A stretch of DNA of 64,000 nucleotides from Oopsacas minuta. Lineage: Eukaryota > Porifera > Hexactinellida > Lyssacinosida > Leucopsacidae. This document shows positions 12,385-23,963 of this stretch, piece after piece (positions within the stretch are counted from its first letter, which is position 1; the number at the start of each line of letters is the position of its first letter). The stretch lies in contig JAKMXF010000332.1 in assembly GCA_024704765.1 (NCBI GenBank), positions 1,171,080 to 1,235,079 on the forward strand, read 5' to 3'. The notes under the pieces were generated by a model. The model searched no databases. It was given only the letters and a program-made list of their open reading frames with translations, and was not told the origin of the DNA. A program made the position numbers and the translations under genes.

Positions 12385-12475
12385 ACAAGAATCCCATAGG
12401 ATTTCCCATAAGATCTCCAGGAGAATTCCCATAGGTAACCCATAGGATTCCCATAGGATTCCCACAGGTTTCGGC
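12385..12475. repeat. Degenerate CCCATAGGATT repeats
   Basis: Eight or so loosely repeated units of the type TCCCATAGGAT fill this stretch immediately upstream of the ANAPC2 exon, in its intron. A longer AT-poor stretch to about 12600 looks like a transposon relic. No gene is supported in 12300-13560. Confidence 0.6.
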
Positions 12476-13560
12476 ATTCCCAATGTAAAAAGGAACACCA
12501 TTTTACGCAATATCCATGGGTATGGTCAAACCTTGCAGGGGGGTAGGCAGGGGCGCAGACAAACCCACGACCACCCACGCCATGGAGTGGGTGGGGGGCG
12601 AAGGTAACATGGCTTATTTGGTCTGGTTATGAGCGAGTGGATTTGCAAGCGTTACATACAGTTCCCATATCACAGTGGGAAATTTGGGGGAAATAGAGGT
12701 ATTATTCATAGTTTCGAACCAACTTTTCATAATATTTTTGGATTCAACAAACTTTAAAACCAAAGGTAAAACTGCCCGAACCGAATACAGATAATATTCA
12801 GTTTGAGCCAACCGAATACCGAATATTGAACCATTTGGTTGCAACCTTGTGTAAAACCTATAAAAGTAAATCTTGGAAGTTTTGAAGAATCCAGTAATGA
12901 ATAGTAGGAGTAGGTATGAGTGATGCAAAATTGATTCCAAAATTGGAATTCGGTAGTAAAAATCTCATCATATCAAAGTTATCATAACTCCATCATCTTA
13001 TATAGTAATCCGAAAAATCTAAACTATAAATGAATCTCCTAAGTGTTCATACTGACAAATATTAGAATTCATATCATCTTCATATTGCTAATTAACTTCA
13101 CAGTGACTTTGCAAAAAATACCGATTTTACTATACAAATTCATATGCGATTTGAGTTGCATATTTTAGTACAACAGGAGTTAGTTACTAAATGCGATCGT
13201 TAATTGTTGGAATTTGTAATTAATTTTGGACGAACGTTTTGACGTATTTATTTTTTGGTTTCGGTGACTATAGCATACTATTCTGATAAATACAAATATA
13301 TACATAAGGATGTACTATTAACTTGGATACTGAATTCAAATATTTTGGCTGCTGTTTTATATAATTTGGTGAAAATACCTTATAAGCATATAATTATGGC
13401 AAATATAGTCAATAATTTGCCAAAAAAGAGATTTATTTCAATTTAAAGGCAAACCAAAGCAATTCATTTGCACGGTTAAAAAAGAAAATATGGATAATTT
13501 CTAGATATTCTTCTACATTACATATCGTCGCTAATAGTGAGCCTAACGCTCCTAACCGAA

Positions 13561-15131
13561 TTAATAACAATTCCCTCTTTTGAGTCCTCCTGACTTTTTC
13601 TTCACTGATTTTACGAAAACAGCTACATTGGGGTGAGTGTCCATTTTCTTATTCAAAGAACCGCTTGGTAAATTTTGTAAATAGTTTAAGGATTGAGTAC
13701 ATATTATTGATGTAACTTTTCCTGCGAGTTGTCCAATAGATTCTTCTAAAGTTAACCCTGGTATATCATCTAATGGATTTGAACACAACTTCATTCCAAT
13801 TATAGACTCAGTATATGTTAGTAACTTCTATCAGGGCTAGATTCGGTTAGCCGGTTAACCGTTAACCGCTATGAGATAATATATTCGGTTAGCCCAGTGG
13901 TCGGCAACCTGCGGCTCTTTAGCCCCTCTCCACTAGCTTCTGTGGCCTCGACAAAATATTTTATATGGAAATTAATTTGTTATTTTTAATTTACAATGTT
14001 ATTCATCATTGTTTTAGTAATTAGTTGACTAATTTAGACTTAATAAATAGTCTGTGTCACCTTCATTATATGTCTCAAATATGTTATGCGGCTCTTGGAC
14101 CGTTTTGGTCGTTTTTAGTGCCAAAATGGCTCTTTGATTTACAAAGGTTGCCGATCCCTGGGTTAGCCGAATAGCGTCATTTTCACTAATATATTAAGTG
14201 TTTCTAAGGTTTTGAGAGGTACGAATTATATATATATATACGAATTCCGCTTATTAGGTATTTATGAGAAGTTACATTTTAAGGGCCGTATTAATAAATT
14301 TCAATAGTTTTGTAATTTACAATCGCATCAAGAATGCATATCTAATGATATGTATTGATGAAATAAAAGGAAATAGAAAGTTCCACATAAAATCACTTCA
14401 ACTGGAAAGTATTGTCACAACATACCGCATGCGAAAGTGTTCAATCTTGATTTACTCATTCAATTAGCTGTACCTGAGTTGATGAACTTATTGAGAACTG
14501 ACATATTTTTCAGCATATTCATCTGTTGATCATTAAGAAAAGTTTCCCCCTTTTCATTGTTTATTTCTTCCGGTTTTTGACGAACAAATACTTGTGATTG
14601 ATCTTGATATTTAGAGGCTTCGTGGCACATATCCTGACGAGTGTCTTCCACATGTACACCAAATATATTGGATTAGTTATTTTGTTAATTACTGCGAATC
14701 TTGATAATATCATCAGGTACGAAGGTCAGATCAGGGCTTTGATTCACCATAATATCAAATATCTTATATAGGGTTTCAATATTTCTTTAGTATTTCTAAA
14801 CACAGTTGCTTCTTTTCATAAGTGAATCCTTTCTTCAGCAACTCTATTGTTAGATTACTTTCATCATGTTCGTCGTGACCGAATAAGTAACTCTTGAACT
14901 GAGACCCAAATTTTTCGATATTTGCTTTTATTGAGCAATCTGGATATGTAGTCTTGCTGAATTTGCAATAGTACAACTCAAATTCTACTTTCATCACCCT
15001 CTTTGTCATAACCTTGAGAGTATCAATTAACTCCCGACCACTTCTATAGTTGTACCGATGCTGATCCCTTCCCATTCTATCTTTCTTTTTGTCGCTGGCA
15101 ATAAAGTTTCATATTCAGTAGGTTCTGCCAT
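13561..15131 (-). CDS. Unrecognised three-exon locus with two small frame breaks
   Basis: Reading right to left, an ATG at 15131 starts MAEPTEYETLLPATKRK. After a one-base shift within an A-rich run, a long frame follows (15075-14776), and after a second one-base shift it continues to a donor at about 14692. Exon 2 lies at about 14474-14644 and ends TCAG|GTACAG. Exon 3 runs from about 13806 to the TAA at 13561. Exon 1 to exon 2 is in phase if the acceptor is GTGGAAG|AC; the exon 2 to exon 3 phase is not resolved. The protein is charged and lysine-rich with a basic C-terminus (KKKSGGLKRGN). I do not recognise it. The two breaks sit in homopolymer-like contexts, so they may be assembly errors or early decay. 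A hAT MITE occupies the second intron. Confidence 0.4.
13895..14160. mobile_element. hAT-type MITE, 266 bp
   Basis: The ends are CAGTGGTCGGCAACC and GGTTGCCGATCCCTG, inverted, with an exact 8-bp target duplication GGTTAGCC at 13887-13894 and 14161-14168. There is no coding capacity. It is inserted in an intron of the unrecognised minus-strand locus, within a run of GGTTAACC-rich older repeat sequence. Confidence 0.92.
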
Positions 15132-15575
15132 TAATAGTTGTGGAAATGAATTTCCAATTTGTAAATCTTAATAGAAGTAGACATATATATATCCATAATC
15201 TGTCATAAAAAATCAATATATGCATTGCCCAAATTAAAGAATTCATTGCCAAAATAACTGAATTTTTAGTTCAGTTGACAGAATAATTGAAATATTCGCC
15301 AGAATAATTTACTTTATAGATATATATGTTAAAATATGTAAAACAGTTGCCGAAATAGCTGAATTCAGCTTGCTAGAGAATATTACATTCATATACATAT
15401 TGTTAAAGGTTACTACGATTATTCTTTATTTATTGATAATATTGATAACTTAATCGAATTTCACGCCCATAGCACTTCAGGTTTGCATATACTAATGGGG
15501 GTTGATCTTTGTACATAGCGCAACCACATTGGCATATTCAATTCACGGGAATCTGTAAAATCAAGATGCTGCAAA

Positions 15576-15698
15576 ATGATAGATATTCCTGCATATGTTA
15601 CATGCAACATTTTGATCTACATCTTACCAATTCTATTTCTATTCCTTATTATTTGCGGAGATGTAGAAGTGAACCCAGGACCAAGATATATTGGTTAG
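15576..15698 (+). CDS. Small ORF: hydrophobic leader plus 2A-like motif
   Basis: A 40-codon frame starts at the ATG at 15576. It has a strongly hydrophobic stretch (ILIYILPILFLFLIIC) and then GDVEVNPGP at 15657-15683, which fits the D-x-E-x-NPGP consensus of 2A ribosome-skipping peptides. In invertebrates such motifs occur near the start of some non-LTR retrotransposon proteins and of some immune-type genes, where the leader can double as a signal sequence. A possible donor (ATTG|GTTAGT) follows at 15694. A possible acceptor (TTATTATAG|AAACTG, exon from 15781) would continue the frame for about 30 more codons to a TGA at 15868-15870. No reverse transcriptase is visible nearby. The motif is clear; the function is inferred. 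Confidence 0.45.
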   Translation: MIDIPAYVTCNILIYILPILFLFLIICGDVEVNPGPRYIG

Positions 15699-16859
15699 TT
15701 ATTTTACAAATACTACATACGTATTATTATTGATGTTTCATACTAAGCATTGATATATTTGATCCAAAAAATTATTATAGAAACTGGTGATGTCAAGCAA
15801 GGTAACGAGATTGTCTCAATGATGACCGATACCCTATACAAGTTAACTGGATATGGTTCATTCTTCTGAATAATTTCGAATTGATTAATACATGAAATCG
15901 GCGAGATGCCTCTTCTATCTGAGGTCAGCTAGTAAAATGTGTTTATAGAAGAAATCGTTTGCAATTACGAGCGAAACTTATAAACATCTGGCAAACAACA
16001 ACTGGAAAATCAAATCTCAGGTAACACAAGCATGACACTACCTAATCTGATAACTTCGCTCTACCTATCAGTATCACTTTTCTGAATTGCCAGATATTCT
16101 TAATCATAACGTACTATTCTCCAATTCTGATATTTCACTAGAATCAGACATAAGCTCAATTATTAGAATTGAATTCACTGATCAGTCATCTAATAAAATG
16201 CACATCGTTCAGTCGACAAATCGAAGTTTGGATTGACAGGTCAAGAATGGCTCAGAATTTTTGCCAACTTTTCAGAAAGCCCTAAAGTCAGAATGGACAA
16301 CATTAATAATGAGAAAATTCATATACTACTCGTTTTTGTTCTAAATTTTTATACCATCGAATAAACAAAACCTATTCAAGACGAGATGTACATTGCTTAT
16401 TGCAGCAACAGTTTGCAAGTTTATCAATTGCATCCCTTTCAAATTTGGAATGGAGACACTGCAAACAAACGCAAGCAATCTTTACTTCGCTAATTATACT
16501 ACTACTTGATCAATCTATAAAGAAAATTCATCTATTTAAATTCGCACAATCGACATTTAGACAGTAGTATAAAACGGAATTTGGCAAGGAATAGGCTATT
16601 ATACGAGTCTTATCATTGTACAATTTAATATTTGCATATATATTTTCGATACCTACGAGTCGATTACGAGTATTAATTCTTTTCAAAGACGTCTATTATT
16701 TCTTGATATTACGTCATTGGCGTCCACAAAATTTATTTAAATATATGGGTTGGTAATAAGTAATTCAACGATACACTAAATCACATGTACACATGACTAT
16801 AAAACTTTATATCAATATACCAGTAAAGCAACTGTGAGGAACACGTTAAGGAGCGAATA

Positions 16860-16975
16860 GAGCATCTATATTAGATGGATGTAGTTGTGTCCTGCTGTGG
16901 GAGCGAGTGGGAGCGTCGCTGGCATAGTTTTTCAGGTAGTGGGAGCGCCGCTCCCATACTTTTTTAACAAATCAA
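16860..16975. repeat. GC-richer GTGGGAGCG repeats
   Basis: The unit GTGGGAGCG recurs four or five times, including an inverted form (GGGAGCGCCGCTCCC). The 15900-17540 interval otherwise holds nothing that I can support. Confidence 0.4.
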
Positions 16976-17539
16976 ATTGGCAAGTAACAATTACTTCACA
17001 AGTTACTGAATTTGTGTACCTGATATCTACAGTAGCATACAATCAATATTTGAAATAAATTGAAATTTATTCCAAATTTAATAAAGTCGAGTTGAGAGAG
17101 AGCAAATGTTCACTTTATAGCGCCGTAAATATATTGTACTTGTTTTGAAGAACAATGGGAAGTTTTACCTCAACTACGTATTATTTTATCCGAATCTAGC
17201 GTTAATCATAAACAAAATATCTATTCCAAATGATTCTTTTAAATAATTAATATTATATTATAAGCAACGTGTTCTGGAATGTAGGATATATAAAATGATT
17301 AATTATAATATTCTGAGCCCCATAAACAGGAAGAATTTGGAAGTATTATTAGTTAAATAATTTGAGTACTCAATCACTTGTTAGAATTCTATTTTCAGAT
17401 TTACTACTAAACCTTTGATATTATTCATACTTATCTTATTAATTCAATTACCGGTATATTGTTTGAATTTTGTATTAGAAATTAGGTTATATTCAATTGA
17501 ATTTGAAATTTGAAATACCGCTTCCATACTTATAATTAG

Positions 17540-17906
17540 AGCAGGACATCTCTGGATGAGTGTTGGATATTAACTGATTTGCAGCATTCCGATCTCGATG
17601 AATGCCCAGATTGGCCACATATTTCACAGGCTAAACTTCGCCAAAAGCTTACAGAAACATTGGAGGCTAATCTCACGAAAAACATCCATAGGTTAGTCTC
17701 AAAACTATTTTTCGTTGCCAAATTGTTGACTTTCCTACTTGAATTATATACTTTGAGGATTGTGGTAAGTTGTGTATGGATTTTCGTTAAAGCTGGTCGA
17801 TAGTCAATTGCAATGGTAGATAATACACAATTGAGGTAATCAGTTCCGTTAGAAAAGGCCCTTCAAGCAACACTCCATGTACCAGTCGTTCCGCCACTGG
17901 GATCAG
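17540..17906 (+). CDS. Two in-phase exons near the end of an unknown gene
   Basis: Exon a is 17540-17691 (acceptor ATAATTAG|AGC, donor CATAG|GTTAGT). Exon b is 17844-17906 (acceptor GTAATCAG|T, donor ATCAG|GTAAGTC). Both junctions are phase 2 and the intron is 152 nt. The first exon encodes an acidic then helical segment (LQHSDLDECPDWPHISQAKL), the second a serine- and threonine-rich tail (RKGPSSNTPCTSRSATG). After exon b the frame would stop within a few codons of either nearby acceptor (about 17976 or 17999), so this is probably the C-terminus. I do not recognise the family, and no upstream exon was identified. Confidence 0.45.
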
Positions 17907-18999
17907 GTAAGTCAACTTTCAAACCAGTTTTCTTCCTGAATATGGGATTGAATAAACTTCATTGATTCTTTAATAGCTAGAGAGTTTGTAGCCAACTCAG
18001 TTTATTGATATGAAGAGGTATACAAAAAGATTAAACCACCTAAATTGTTCAAAATGGTAAATATTAAATTAACTTTATTATCATAAAATATAGTCACCGA
18101 AAGATGCATGTATACGAATGAAGTGGAGATGTTGAAGTTATGTTGATAGTAGTGATAGGTGTATGAGTTAAGTTAAAACGATCGTTTGACGAAAGTGCAA
18201 AGAACGAATCAATATCATCAATATGTAAGAATAACTAAGCAGCATCAGTAATTTTTCTGTCGATAGGGAATCTATCAGTTATCGATACTCTGTCCTGAAA
18301 ATCTTTATGTATGGTTGTACACAATAGGCAACTTGCGACTCCAGCACCAAGAATAATTGCTGACATCTTCCCCTCAAACATAGATCGTGCGATATCAATA
18401 ATAACTAAACCACCTTCTATAGATATGCTTTCTCCAAGCTTAGATGTTTCTGAATTGATAATATCGTCCATGAATGTACGAATATTTGCTCCGCATTCCT
18501 TCGCAACACACAGAAAGATAGGTATCTGCGAGAATGGAGAATTGGGAAAATTATTTTTCAAACAAATCTACCTGATGTTGTACGTATAGAGAGAGGATAA
18601 AAACAAAAAATAAAATTCTTGTGCTTGTCTTGGTGTGTTGCTGGTCATAGATAGTATGACTATCAGAACCATCTAGACCTGCTATCCTAAAGGTCAATGG
18701 GAAATCTTCACTGGTTCGGAGATCTACAGTAGATAGTATCCTCTCCAAGGTATGTTGGGCTTGAAGGGAATAAGAAGTATATATGCTAATTAGCTTTACT
18801 GGATCTGGGTATAAATATATTGAAGGTCGCAAAATTACAAGATCGCGTAAATCTGCAACCTTGCTGTAAGATGGAAACATAATATTGTCTCCCAGTAATG
18901 TTTGACGAAGCTGTGTATACTTTCTTCATCCCACTTCGAGTAGATCAAGCAAGAACAGAGCTTTATCAACTGGAAGCAGTTGAGCAGTATGATAACTGC

Positions 19000-21493
19000 T
19001 AGTGATGTTGAACGAATATCATCTTAAAATGATCGGTTATCGAATAGTTAATTCGTAAAGTAGCCGATTAATCGGTTATAATCGGTTAAACTCAATTATC
19101 ATTATATTCTGCCAGTAATTGCTAGTACTCTCCTGTATTTTAATTTATCAAATGAAATCAAATCAGACATAATAATGAGTTAATGACTAATGATGAAGAA
19201 ATCCTAAAATCTAATAATTTATTATTACTTTATCTCTTGCTTCTTGAAATATGACTTTAAGATCATTAAGCTATCAACCGAGTTTTCACTCAACCGTGAT
19301 CTCAACTTCGTCACAAAAAGTCCTGCTGCTGAGAAAGCACGTTCTGCCTCAACGCTTGTCGGAGGAATTGTATTCAGTACTTCCTCTATAGAAGAAATAT
19401 TTTGGGATTTGTCTCCAGTAGTTTCAAATAAGGCCATTTCCTTTATCAGAGATAGAAATCCAATATCTTCTTTCGGGGTTCTTACATGAGTTGTAGAATT
19501 TTGTATTGCTCTTTTTAATTGGTCAGCAAGTAATATCGGAGAGCTATGTATTTTAACGTCTTGAATGTCCTCCGAAGTCCCCTGAGATTTAAAATTACAC
19601 TATCGAATTGTTCAGTTCCATGCTGTGAATACAATTGTGAAAGGATCATTTTCATTGTCTTTTGCACTTCTTTTCTTTCAATGCACGGATCCTCCCTTAT
19701 CGAATCAAGATTCAATAAATATTTCATAACATTGATAAGATTAGACTGCCGCCTCTCGTTAAATCTTTGTCTTAGGTTCTGCAATAATTGTAAGGAGAAC
19801 TCTGAACCAACCATTTCAAGTTCCTGGAACATAAAATAGAATATCCCTTCTGCACTGAGTAAATTTGCGTCACGCTGGCATAGAGCAGATATTCCCATTT
19901 CGATGGGTTTTAAACAACTGCAAATGTTTTCCAACACTTGCCAATCAAGTTCACAAACTTCCATGTTTAAATTGATATCGATCATTGCTTTGCATTATGG
20001 TTTTCTTACAGTTAACAATCGATTAATCATACTAATTAAGCTATTCCACCTAGTTTTGCAATCCATGACTAGATTTGAAGTTTTTCCTAAATCTTCCTTT
20101 ATGTACGACTGAAGTACTTCATTTTTTAATGGGGACTTTCTAAATATACGAACGATATTTCGAAACTTAACGATGACAGTTTCTATATTGATTATCAAAG
20201 GCGGGATAAACATGTCTTTATCAATTTCACCGTCATCTTCATCTGAGAAAATTGATTCACCCTCAGTATCTCCTGCCCAACAAAGGCCATCATTATACGA
20301 GTCAGAGATAGTAGGCTGAATTTGAGATGTGCCAATTGGCTCTTCGTCCGTTCCTTCATCATAAATAGGAATCCTATTCTTGAAGTATAATACTGCAACT
20401 ACTGCTAAATGTACCCCATGAGCCAAACAAAGTTGCTGATGAATACCACTTAGTCTTCCCATCTTCACCATGACAGGGGCTCCAGCACAGGTGATGCTAA
20501 CAATATGCTTCTGCAACTCAATATTGAATTCAATCAATGTCCTTTCCAAAAGCTCAAGAAGCTTCTCAGCTTGCATCTTTCCATAAATACGCTTCATTCC
20601 AAGGTTCCAAAAGTTATTGATGCTATGTATATTGACATTCATATACCGTTTATTTTGGATAGAAGTATATTCGTCCAAGGACACGCTCATCCTTTTTCCA
20701 TGAGCAAGTAAAACTGTAACTGAGAAGTGATCACTCCCTTAACATGATTTGCATACCTCAAAACCATTCTTGAAACTGTAGAATGGTCTGGAATTGGGGT
20801 GAAACCCTTCTTGTAACGAAGAACGGATAAATTTACTTTGGCTGATTTTCAGATAACTGAAACAATCCTCAGCAGCTAACCTAGCAATTACCTCATCCAA
20901 ACTTTGTTTTTTGGAAAATAATGGTAACAAACTTTGAGTACTATGTTTCTTCGAAGGGGTTCGTTGTCAGAAATGTGATTCAGGCCCAATTGGATGTTAT
21001 GTATCAAAAGATGATTTCTTAACCCAGTAGTTGTACTGCCTTTACAACTTACATTCTTCTTACAAATAAGGCATTTGGCTTCTTCCCCATATTTCTCGAA
21101 ATGTTTCCACACCTCAGACCTTTTAGCCATAATACCGTACAGTATTGTATGTATAGAAGTAACGACTTATAGAAGCTAGAATATTCAAAATTATGCTGTA
21201 ACAAAATACGTTTACAGATAATTATACGTATAAATATGCGTATCGCCATATGCCTAGAAACTACTATATCTAGCAATTAGGTCTCTAGCCGTTAAAACAT
21301 AATTCAAGAATACATAGATTGACAATTATGTGATTTTTTAATAGAAATTCCAATAGAAACTTTATTGTTGACTAAAAGGTGAAATTTTGAAAATAACCGA
21401 TTAATCGAAGTAGAATAATTGGTTATCGATAATAAGTAAAAATTCAATAATCGATTAAATAATCGAATATTTACTAATCGGTTACCATCCCTA
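19000..21493 (-). mobile_element. hAT transposon with BED finger
   Basis: The element is bounded by an exact 8-bp duplication ATAACTGC (18992-18999 and 21494-21501). The ends are diverged inverted repeats (TAGTGATGTTGAACGA against TAGGGATGGTAACCGA). The subterminal regions on both sides are packed with ATCGGTTATCGA / CGATTAATCG motifs, which are likely transposase binding sites. It is 2494 bp long. Confidence 0.93.
19225..21130 (-). pseudogene. hAT transposase pseudogene (BED zinc finger type)
   Basis: From the ATG at 21130 there is an N-terminal BED zinc finger (EVWKHFEKYGEEAKCLICKK, then GLRNHLLIH), a spacer with a lesion near 20920, and a core at 20690-19515 that has acidic linkers. It ends with the hAT dimerisation domain (PPTSVEAERAFSAAGLFVTK) at 19437-19225. 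Breaks occur near 20700-20740 and 19985-19995, and again near 19500. The domain order and length fit a BED-type hAT transposase that is decayed but still readable. Confidence 0.88.
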
Positions 21494-22573
21494 ATAACTG
21501 CACTTACTGCTTACTATATCTTTAGCAACCTTTGCAATCGAACGGTTATCTTCCTCATGGCTATTAGTTGCAATAATAATTCTGCAATCTCTATGGACGT
21601 TATGTTTTTGGTCATCGCAGTTCCTTCACTTGTTCCAAAATGGATGATAACTTAGACCGTTGTTGTTTTAAGAAATCATTGACATTGGTTTCCTATGATG
21701 AAATCTGATGATCCAAATAAGGATTGAAGACAATCTTTCTTAGGTCTTGGCCTCCAAGGAATTTCTGAAGTCCACCACCCATTTATTAGTTGATCTGTTG
21801 ACTTTTTGGATTTTTCAGATTAACTTGGACCATTTACACATAGGAAGTAACTGACCCTCTCAAATCTTCTTCAATATTTAAGATAATAACAATTTCATCT
21901 ACTGTATCGGGAAGTTTATTTTCCTTCACTCTCAGAATATTAGCTAAATCACTGCGGTATCGTTGAATTTTACCTTCAACCATTGATAAATCTGTGATAA
22001 ATGAATATTAACTCATTAATTCATGTATCAACGTTTATAATTAAATATCTAACTACTATTGAACGAATACAGTTATCATAATGAAGTGGTCAGATTCATC
22101 ATTCATTACAATAAATTACATAACCAGTTGCCTAGCAACGGGAAATATAGAATGGAATTCACACATAAAAATTAAGTTGCACATTGAAGCGCATTTAGAT
22201 ATTTTAGTATGTCAAAATATTACATAATTGAATAACTCTTGAAAATTCTAAGCTATCTGATGCTATCTGTATTTTGCAGCCTCTTCTAATTTAGGCAATA
22301 ATCGAATTTTGAAAAATTTTGAAAATAAAAGGGACAAAATCTGGAAAGTTGCAAGTAATTTCCAATTGTTTAAACGTTTAAATTGAATGAGGAAATGTTA
22401 TATTTAGGCTGTGGTAGAAGAGATAACAAAAATAAAGAAAATATATCGAAAGCAATCAAGGCCATATACTTTGGATTGCATAGAATGGTTAGCATATTCG
22501 AAGTTCAAAACACAATTCTATCACTATGAATATTTAACCTATTCCGTACCACAAACGACTGTGCATATATCAG

Positions 22574-23101
22574 GAGACAAAAGAGAATGCCACTGAGGAA
22601 CAGCTTGGACTTTCCAGTCCTTCGAATTTTCAATATCCCTTCTTCGTTGATTCACGAAATTTATCTGCTTCCAAAAAAGGAAAATTCAAATATTTACACT
22701 GGCCCGATCTCATTAGAAAGGTCAAGTCACAGCACTTCGAAAATCCCGATTTAATAATTACATGTAGCAGGATATCATTATCACCCAAATGTCATATATG
22801 AGCACAATCATTGGAATACATTCAATTCTTAAGTCATTCCCCATTCATCATTCACTTGTATAGTGAAGAACAGATAATATTGTTAAAAAAATTGGAAAAG
22901 AATCTTTACATTTCATTTAGAGGCCACTAGTTCAGTAATCAGGAATTAGATCATTGGAGAAAAGAATCCTCTTACGCTATCTCAGTAAAGCATCTTCTAT
23001 CATATTTAAGCTCAATATCACTTGCTGAGATGGTACCTAGCGAGCAGACAAACATAGAAATTTCACGTTTGCTTAATCAATGGTTATATGACATAAGGTA
23101 G
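22574..23101 (+). pseudogene. Decayed coding block, possibly a MULE/NOF-type transposase
   Basis: One uninterrupted register of 175 codons runs from an acceptor-like CATATATCAG (22564-22573) to a TAG at 23099-23101. It has only two internal stops (near 22798 and 22930). A donor-like AAG|GTAGGT overlaps the end. Short readable pieces are KYLHWPDLIRKVKSQHFENP, SPFIIHLYSEEQIILLKKL and SLAEMVPSEQTNIEISRLL. The alternation of a strongly hydrophobic/tyrosine region with a later AEM block is reminiscent of NOF-like MULE proteins, but the usual catalytic motif is not intact. Identification is tentative. The statistical signal of coding is better than the family call. Confidence 0.35.
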
Positions 23102-23963
23102 GTGACGAGTAGGGAGATTTTACAAATAATCTTGAAGTAGACTTTAGTTGGGCCTAGCTAGATGGTGTCTGCAATGCCTTTAACAATCAAAATTTCTAAA
23201 TTCAGAATGGATAAACATAGGAAACAAAGATCATTGCATAATGACTCAAATCATAGGCGCCATTTTGTGGGCCATTATTAGGCGGGCACAACCACTCGTT
23301 TGGTTAGTTGCACACACAGTAGCATAATGGTAGATGTATCTGAGGGGCGGGCTCCAAACATATTCTCCAAACTCCCACATTATTACTCCAAAGGACCAGA
23401 AAAATTTCAACTTTATGGGCTAATCGCAAATCATACATTATTTCTTGCGATGGGTTTCGCTCCTGGACCTTACTGATTGTTTACAGGGCCCATAGACCCT
23501 AATCCAGAACTTGCTGCACACTAGATTGTATTTCTCATGTAGGGGTTTGACTAAGGGGCGGTTCTATGGGGGCAACCAAGGCATTTACCCCAGGATTGAA
23601 AATTCTGGCCCCTGTCGACCCGATCCCGGATCTGCCAGATCCTCGGACCACCACTGCTCTACTAGAAAAAGAGTTTTCTCCGGGTTTGAAAATCCTGGGA
23701 TCGCCCCTTTGACTGTATATCAAGGAAAATTAACATGTAAAGGAAATTAATTCTTAATTTAACAATGGAAAGTAAGAGGGGAAGATTTCATTCGCAAATT
23801 TAGGTAGTGTATTGTTGGTAGAATAAATACATTCGAATTGGCATTCAACTCATTGTGCCTTAAAGTTCTTAAGAAATAAAAAAACAAAACAAAAACAGAA
23901 CAACCAAGAGATTATGATAAAATTGATGACATATGGAAGAAAAATAAACCAAAGACAGACATA

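Larger units (their letters stand above)
18235..22000 (-). pseudogene. Decayed protein-coding locus split by a hAT element
   Basis: Coding-like sequence on the minus strand starts with a plausible Met near 21985 (MVEGKIQRYRSDLANILRVK). It continues through several frames to about 21502, is interrupted by the hAT at 19000-21493, and resumes at 18991 down to about 18235. Segments include IIIATNSHEEDNRSIAKVAK before the insertion and HTAQLLPVDKALFLLDLLEV after it. These two read in one frame once the element and one copy of its target duplication are discounted. A TGA and frame changes follow. Around 18550-18590 a small GT-AG intron of about 45 nt is possible. I do not recognise the protein. It may be a dead host gene or a gene of an older element. 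Confidence 0.45.

Noticed and set aside
12318-12578. Open frame over the CCCATAGGATT repeats
   Set aside because: It arises from a repetitive stretch without stops; composition is that of the repeat, not of a protein.
13830-13895. GGTTAACCGTTAACC considered as a regulatory palindrome
   Set aside because: It is part of an older transposon-like repeat in which the 266-bp MITE inserted.
23511-23750. Possible gene on either strand in a GC-richer patch
   Set aside because: Looks like a short MITE relic (GGGGCGG near the left, ATCGCCCC near the right); both strands are open by chance.
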